DNA of 47,158 nt from Bacillota bacterium (lineage in GTDB: Bacteria; Bacillota; Clostridia; Tissierellales; Gottschalkiaceae): positions 1 to 47,158 of the forward strand of contig JAEZUY010000027.1 in the NCBI GenBank assembly GCA_023420895.1, written 5' to 3'. The position numbers were made by a program, and so were the translations under genes. This document shows positions 43,298 to 47,158 of this stretch, piece by piece; position 1 is the stretch's first letter, and each line of letters opens with the position of its first letter. The notes beneath the pieces were generated by a model. That model had not been told where the DNA came from and ran no database searches. It saw only the letters and a list, made by a program, of their open reading frames with translations.

Positions 43298-43352
43298 AAA
43301 GAGCAGCTGAACAATCATATTATATGGTATGTTTAGCTGCTCTTTATATTTT
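43298..43352 (+). terminator. Terminator after VWA copy 2
   Basis: AAAGAGCAGCTGAAC / GTTTAGCTGCTCTTT, then TATATTTTT. Confidence 0.88.
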
Positions 43353-43504
43353 TAGATAAAATATATACGACAACAGTGGATAATAACAAAGTGATTCAAC
43401 TTGCTGAATAAATGAATATTTATATCATGGATACATTGAAATTGACGGAATTAAGGGGATTTCAAAAGAGGTAAAATGTCAATTGAAAACTTCATGAAAA
43501 TTGA

Positions 43505-43533
43505 TTGACATGTAAAGAACATATGAATATAAT
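43505..43533 (+). promoter_or_regulatory. Promoter of VWA surface-protein copy 3
   Basis: TTGACA (43505-43510), 17 bp, TATAAT (43528-43533); CTTATG at 43580-43585. TTGAAAT / ATTTCAA flank a stretch upstream near 43437-43466. The 344-nt gap holds only these signals and the terminator of copy 2. Confidence 0.9.
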
Positions 43534-43609
43534 CTAGATAAGAAGACGGCTAAACAATTAAAATACAGCAAAATAAAAACTTATGTTTAGTAAACAGGGG
43601 ATGATTATT

Positions 43610-46315
43610 ATGAAAAGAGGGAAAAACAAAAGCGCAAAAAAGCTGACTTCTTTAGTACTGACAGCCGGCCTGATAACTATGAGTTTTTTTAATAACGGGA
43701 CTGTCTACGCTGAAAACGTTTTCACCGGAGAGATTCCGATAAACGGTCCGTCTCCTTCATATACGGATCCGGCTCAGGATGAAAAAGGGACCTATCCTCA
43801 GCAAAATGATGGAAATGTCAATGAGGATATAACAGTGATAAATCCTGATACAGGTGTCACATCGCCATCTCTTGAAGGGGGAGAAGAGATAAGTTCAAAC
43901 AGAACTCTAGAGTATGACAGCGGATGGGTTACCAAGTATATTCAGGAAACTGGAGAACAGGGGAAATCTGAAATAAATCTGAGAGTTGAAGGAAGAGAAT
44001 TTGGAAAAAAGGTCGATATAGTTCTAGTAGTCGACAATTCAAACTCAATGAGCATGACAGACGGAACCAATACTTCAAGAGTTCTGGCAACTAAAGGAGC
44101 GGCAAATCAGTTTATAAACGCTTTTAAGAATAACGACAGAGTCGGCATAGCCCTTGTGACTTACGGTTCAAATATTCTTGACGGAAATCTGTTAAAATTT
44201 GGAACGAATACTCCATTTGTAAACATGTATGCATCAGGAAACGGATATACTTATTCTAATGAGTTTATCAATGACGATACTGATGAAACTTCAGGGGTTA
44301 TGAATTATTATGCCGACTCAATAAGAGAAGTCAGATTTCAAAATGATTTCGTTCTAGAGGAAACTGATCAGAATTTCTGTTCAGGCTTCACTTATACTAA
44401 CAGAGACAAAGCAATTCTTGCCGGAAAGGTTCCGGGAGATGTGCCTTCAGACAGAAGAAAAAACAGCGGAGGGACATTCACACAGAAAGCTCTGATAGAA
44501 GCACAGGAAATGATAAAGTGGAAAACCAGAACTGATGAGGCGGCAGGACTCGAAGAGTCTGAAAAAATAATAGTTCTATTGACAGACGGAGCTCCTACTC
44601 ACAGTTACAGAGTCAAAGCTGTAGCTCAGGCTCCGGGAGCAATAGTGAGATATTTTCCGGAGAAAGAAGAATACAGTTCAGCGTTTTCCGATCCGGAACC
44701 ATACGGCGGCAATATTGCTGCTGAATTTGCAATTCCGTCAGATGCAAGAGTTGCAGAGTGGACTTATGATGATGTTATAGATAATATCAGGGGAAACGGA
44801 ACGAAGCTTCACCTCGCTGGAAGAGAACTCGGTCCAAGAGGAACGACGGAAAGTATAGGAACGAAACTGCACTGGGACAGCAGAAACGGATATAATTTTA
44901 AGGAAACTGAAAGGACTACAAGCATATTCAATCATCATGGAAGATATGGAGCTTATTCATATCCGGGAAGAGGGAACAACTTAGACTATACTGTTAATTA
45001 CGGGACTGCTGAAAATCCCAATATAGTGAGATATTCTCATATCCTGGATAAAGAATATACAACAGAAGCAGGAGATTTTACAATAAAAGACAATGCATTT
45101 GCAACAATCTCTCAGGCAGTTAAAATAAGGAATGAAGGAACCGATATATATACTATAGGAGTCGGTATGAGAGACAGCTATGTTACAGCAATGGATAAAC
45201 TGGAAATAACAGATCCTTTCGAGTACGGAAGTCTTAATTACACTTTGAAAGTTCCGAGTCTTAAAGACCTTGGAGACAGTGTTTCAGAAGAAGAACTTAA
45301 AAATATAATGATTAATATATCAGGGGATGAAAGCAGATATCTTGATGCTGAAGGAGCAGGAGATATAGTTGACCAGTTTAACCGTGTGGCTTATGAGATA
45401 AAGAAGTCAATTCCTCATGGAAAAGTTGAAGACCCCATTGGAGAATATTTCAATCTCGATATTGAAAATCCTGAAAATCTTACGGTAAAATATCCGTGGA
45501 CAAGTATGACAGAGCCCGAATATTATGACTATGATATTGAAATAACTATGGACAGCGGCACAGAACAGGCCCAGGAAAATCTCTATCACAGTTTAATTGA
45601 AAAAGGATACAGTGAAGAAGAAGCCAGAGAGAGACTAGTAAAAGTGATTTACAATGAAGAAACTGAAACATTATATATAGACAATATAACTCTTATAGGG
45701 ACCGGCGAATGGGTCAACATGAAGTATAATGTAAGAGCTGATACAGAACTTAAAAATGAAGCCGGTGAAGAGATTTATCAGCCGAATGTGCTTTACCCTG
45801 CCAACAAGAGAACTACACTCGTTCCGGATACGAGATCCAGCAAGAAAAAATATCTGGATTTCTATGTGCCTTCAGCAAGAGTGAACAGTGTGGATGTAGA
45901 AGCTGTTAAAGAATGGCTCGGTTTTAGTGAAGAATCTAAATTTGACATTGAGTTCGATTTAAAGAGAAATGGAGAATTCTTCAATAAAGAAGAAGAGCCG
46001 TATATAATAATGGAAAATCCGGATACAGGAGAATGGAGAACTAAAATAGAAAATCTTATTAAGTTCGACAGCATGGGAAATGATTATGAATTTGAAGTAA
46101 TTGAAAGAACTGATGAAACGGCAAACTATACAGTAAGAGTGGATGATGAAACTAATGAAATTTTAAATCCCGGCATTAAGAAATTCAAGATAAGAAATAT
46201 ACTTCCTAATATGCCTAATACAGGAGGAAAAGGAACAAAAATGTATAAGACTGTAGGAATGCCGCTAGTTCTTGGAACTGCTCTGATAATGATGAGAAAA
46301 AAATGGAAATACTGA
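43610..46315 (+). CDS. VWA/Cna_B sortase-anchored surface protein, copy 3
   Basis: The 901-residue protein has the same layout as copy 2: signal peptide (KLTSLVLTAGLITMSFFNNG, cleavage near VYA-EN), linker DITVINPDTGVTSPS, VWA MIDAS DNSNS from about residue 141, GGTFTQKAL, LTDGAPT from about 324, a large domain with DPIGEYFNLDIENPE and LYIDNITLIGTGEWVNMKYN, one Cna_B-like domain (AVKEWLGFSEESKFDIEF), then MPNTGG (868-873), hydrophobic helix and KKWKY. Copies 1 and 3 share more of the VWA insert (YSSAF, NHHGRYGAYSYP, TYTIGVGMRDSYVTAM-like blocks) than either shares with copy 2. ATG 43610 is 9 nt after GGGG. Wall anchoring needs a sortase encoded elsewhere. Confidence 0.88.
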   Translation: MKRGKNKSAKKLTSLVLTAGLITMSFFNNGTVYAENVFTGEIPINGPSPSYTDPAQDEKGTYPQQNDGNVNEDITVINPDTGVTSPSLEGGEEISSNRTLEYDSGWVTKYIQETGEQGKSEINLRVEGREFGKKVDIVLVVDNSNSMSMTDGTNTSRVLATKGAANQFINAFKNNDRVGIALVTYGSNILDGNLLKFGTNTPFVNMYASGNGYTYSNEFINDDTDETSGVMNYYADSIREVRFQNDFVLEETDQNFCSGFTYTNRDKAILAGKVPGDVPSDRRKNSGGTFTQKALIEAQEMIKWKTRTDEAAGLEESEKIIVLLTDGAPTHSYRVKAVAQAPGAIVRYFPEKEEYSSAFSDPEPYGGNIAAEFAIPSDARVAEWTYDDVIDNIRGNGTKLHLAGRELGPRGTTESIGTKLHWDSRNGYNFKETERTTSIFNHHGRYGAYSYPGRGNNLDYTVNYGTAENPNIVRYSHILDKEYTTEAGDFTIKDNAFATISQAVKIRNEGTDIYTIGVGMRDSYVTAMDKLEITDPFEYGSLNYTLKVPSLKDLGDSVSEEELKNIMINISGDESRYLDAEGAGDIVDQFNRVAYEIKKSIPHGKVEDPIGEYFNLDIENPENLTVKYPWTSMTEPEYYDYDIEITMDSGTEQAQENLYHSLIEKGYSEEEARERLVKVIYNEETETLYIDNITLIGTGEWVNMKYNVRADTELKNEAGEEIYQPNVLYPANKRTTLVPDTRSSKKKYLDFYVPSARVNSVDVEAVKEWLGFSEESKFDIEFDLKRNGEFFNKEEEPYIIMENPDTGEWRTKIENLIKFDSMGNDYEFEVIERTDETANYTVRVDDETNEILNPGIKKFKIRNILPNMPNTGGKGTKMYKTVGMPLVLGTALIMMRKKWKY

Positions 46316-46332
46316 AAATAAAAAACAGCTTT

Positions 46333-46388
46333 AAAGCGGATAAAAAGATTGGGTGATATGCCCTTAACTTTTTATCCGCTTTTTTTGT
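46333..46388 (+). terminator. Terminator after VWA copy 3
   Basis: AAAGCGGATAAAAAG / CTTTTTATCCGCTTT, perfect 15-bp arms, then TTTTTTTG. Confidence 0.93.
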
Positions 46389-46588
46389 TTTTTTAAAAGG
46401 AATCTGAATTTATTTTAGGAAAAAAACAGAATAAAACACTATGAAACTCTGAGATATATTAAATAAGCTTTATAATTGAACAAAATTGACAAAAAGACAT
46501 TTAAAGCATTCATAATATCAGATGTATGGACCGATAAAAAAGACAACCTCAAAATGATGAAAAGTGAATGATTTATCAAAATGAAATG

Positions 46589-46617
46589 TTGACAAAAAAA
46601 GGAAAAATGGTTATAAT
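46589..46617 (+). promoter_or_regulatory. Promoter of VWA surface-protein copy 4
   Basis: TTGACA (46589-46594), 17 bp, TATAAT (46612-46617); CTTATG at 46668-46673. The leader shares AAAATACAG with copy 3. The 390-nt gap otherwise holds only the terminator of copy 3 and AT-rich sequence. Confidence 0.9.
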
Positions 46618-46705
46618 AAAGACATAAGATAGTTAATAAAATACAGAATATAGAAATGAGTTATTAACTTATGTTTTAATGTGTACGGGTTTGGGGGTAG
46701 TTATC

Positions 46706-47158
46706 ATGGAAAATAAAAAAGGAGCTAAAAGGATTATTTCACTAGTGCTTTCAGCAGCTATGCTGTTAAGCATATTTATCAGCCCGGAGACTTTTGCAGA
46801 TACATATATAGATGAGGACGGATATACTATAGAAGATCCTATTAAAGGAAATACTATAGAGTATACAGATCCGGCAACCGATGAAAAGGGAAATTATCCA
46901 ACGAGTAACGATGGAAATGTATATGAGGATATAACAGTTGTAAATCCAGATACAGGAGTTACATCTCCATCACTTAGCGGAATAGGAGAAGATCCTATAA
47001 GTCAGAACAGAACGATGGAATACAATGATGTATGGCTTACAAAATACATCAAAGAAGTAGACAAACAGGGGAAATCGGAAATAAATCTCCGTGTTGAAGC
47101 GCACGAATTCAACAGACCTATGGATATAGTTCTGGTAATAGACAACTCTAACTCTATG
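46706..47158 (+). CDS. VWA surface protein, copy 4 (3' end outside the window)
   Basis: The first 151 codons of a fourth paralogue: signal peptide (KRIISLVLSAAMLLSIFIS, cleavage near TFA-DT), a slightly longer start (DEDGYTIEDPIKGN), then DEKGNYP, DITVVNPDTGVTSPSLSG, KQGKSEINLRVE and the MIDAS start DNSNSM, where the window ends. The serine codon lost in copy 1 is TCT here. ATG 46706 follows GGGGG at 8 nt. The array may continue beyond. Confidence 0.88.
   Translation, partial: MENKKGAKRIISLVLSAAMLLSIFISPETFADTYIDEDGYTIEDPIKGNTIEYTDPATDEKGNYPTSNDGNVYEDITVVNPDTGVTSPSLSGIGEDPISQNRTMEYNDVWLTKYIKEVDKQGKSEINLRVEAHEFNRPMDIVLVIDNSNSM

Noticed and set aside
1..47158. tRNA genes, rRNA, CRISPR arrays and insertion sequences
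   Set aside because: Scanning by eye found no T-loop/acceptor sets, regularly spaced repeats or transposase motifs; small elements could still be missed.

Overview
This window comes from a low-GC, AGA- and ATA-rich Gram-positive anaerobe. An Fe-S L-serine dehydratase, an S-layer-homology protein, sortase-type surface proteins, FMN and Mn2+ riboswitches and MiaB/YlbF/RecX/YchF orthologues all fit Firmicutes, most likely Clostridia/Tissierellia. The genus cannot be fixed from sequence alone. Most of the window is ordinary chromosome in short operons closed by clear hairpin terminators. No rRNA, tRNA, CRISPR array, insertion sequence or prophage was recognised.

Layout. 1-4370: tail of an SLH-domain protein, a palindromic operator, an ABC ATPase gene broken by one in-frame stop next to an intact FtsX-like permease, and an alpha/beta hydrolase. 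4570-7955: a likely metal-handling operon with a His-rich COG0523 (CobW-type) GTPase, a second divergent P-loop domain fused to a YraQ-type permease, and a TIGR03943-type partner. 7955-11935: FMN riboswitch and ribD-ribE-ribBA-ribH. 12025-16775 (minus): mnmA, rplY/ctc and a P-type Ca2+/Mn2+ ATPase behind a yybP-ykoY (Mn2+) riboswitch. 17100-24980: sdaAB-sdaAA-DUF1292-recX, a Cof-type HAD phosphatase, asnS with a structured leader, a SEC-C protein and an NhaC-family antiporter. 25085-29420: an unrecognised large HTH protein behind a palindrome-rich 537-bp gap, ychF, a DUF3800 protein and an orphan small-RNA candidate. 29500-37222: aminotransferase, small unknown genes, mscL, an RHH-like protein, an ornithine-cyclodeaminase homologue, a COG2509 flavoprotein, miaB and a RicA-like YlbF-family gene.

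37400-47158 is the most unusual part. It is a tandem array of at least four large secreted paralogues, each with signal peptide, conserved N-terminal linker, von Willebrand A domain with MIDAS, adhesin-like region, Cna_B-like domain and MPNTGG sorting signal; the fourth runs off the window. Each copy has its own consensus promoter (TTGACA-17 bp-TATAAT), a conserved YTTATG element about 46-50 nt past the -10, and, for the three complete copies, its own unrelated terminator. Copy 1 is broken by a stop codon and a 1-nt frameshift. The VWA inserts differ strongly between copies while the flanking blocks are conserved. This looks like a diversified, independently transcribed surface-adhesin family and is the best candidate here for an undescribed system.
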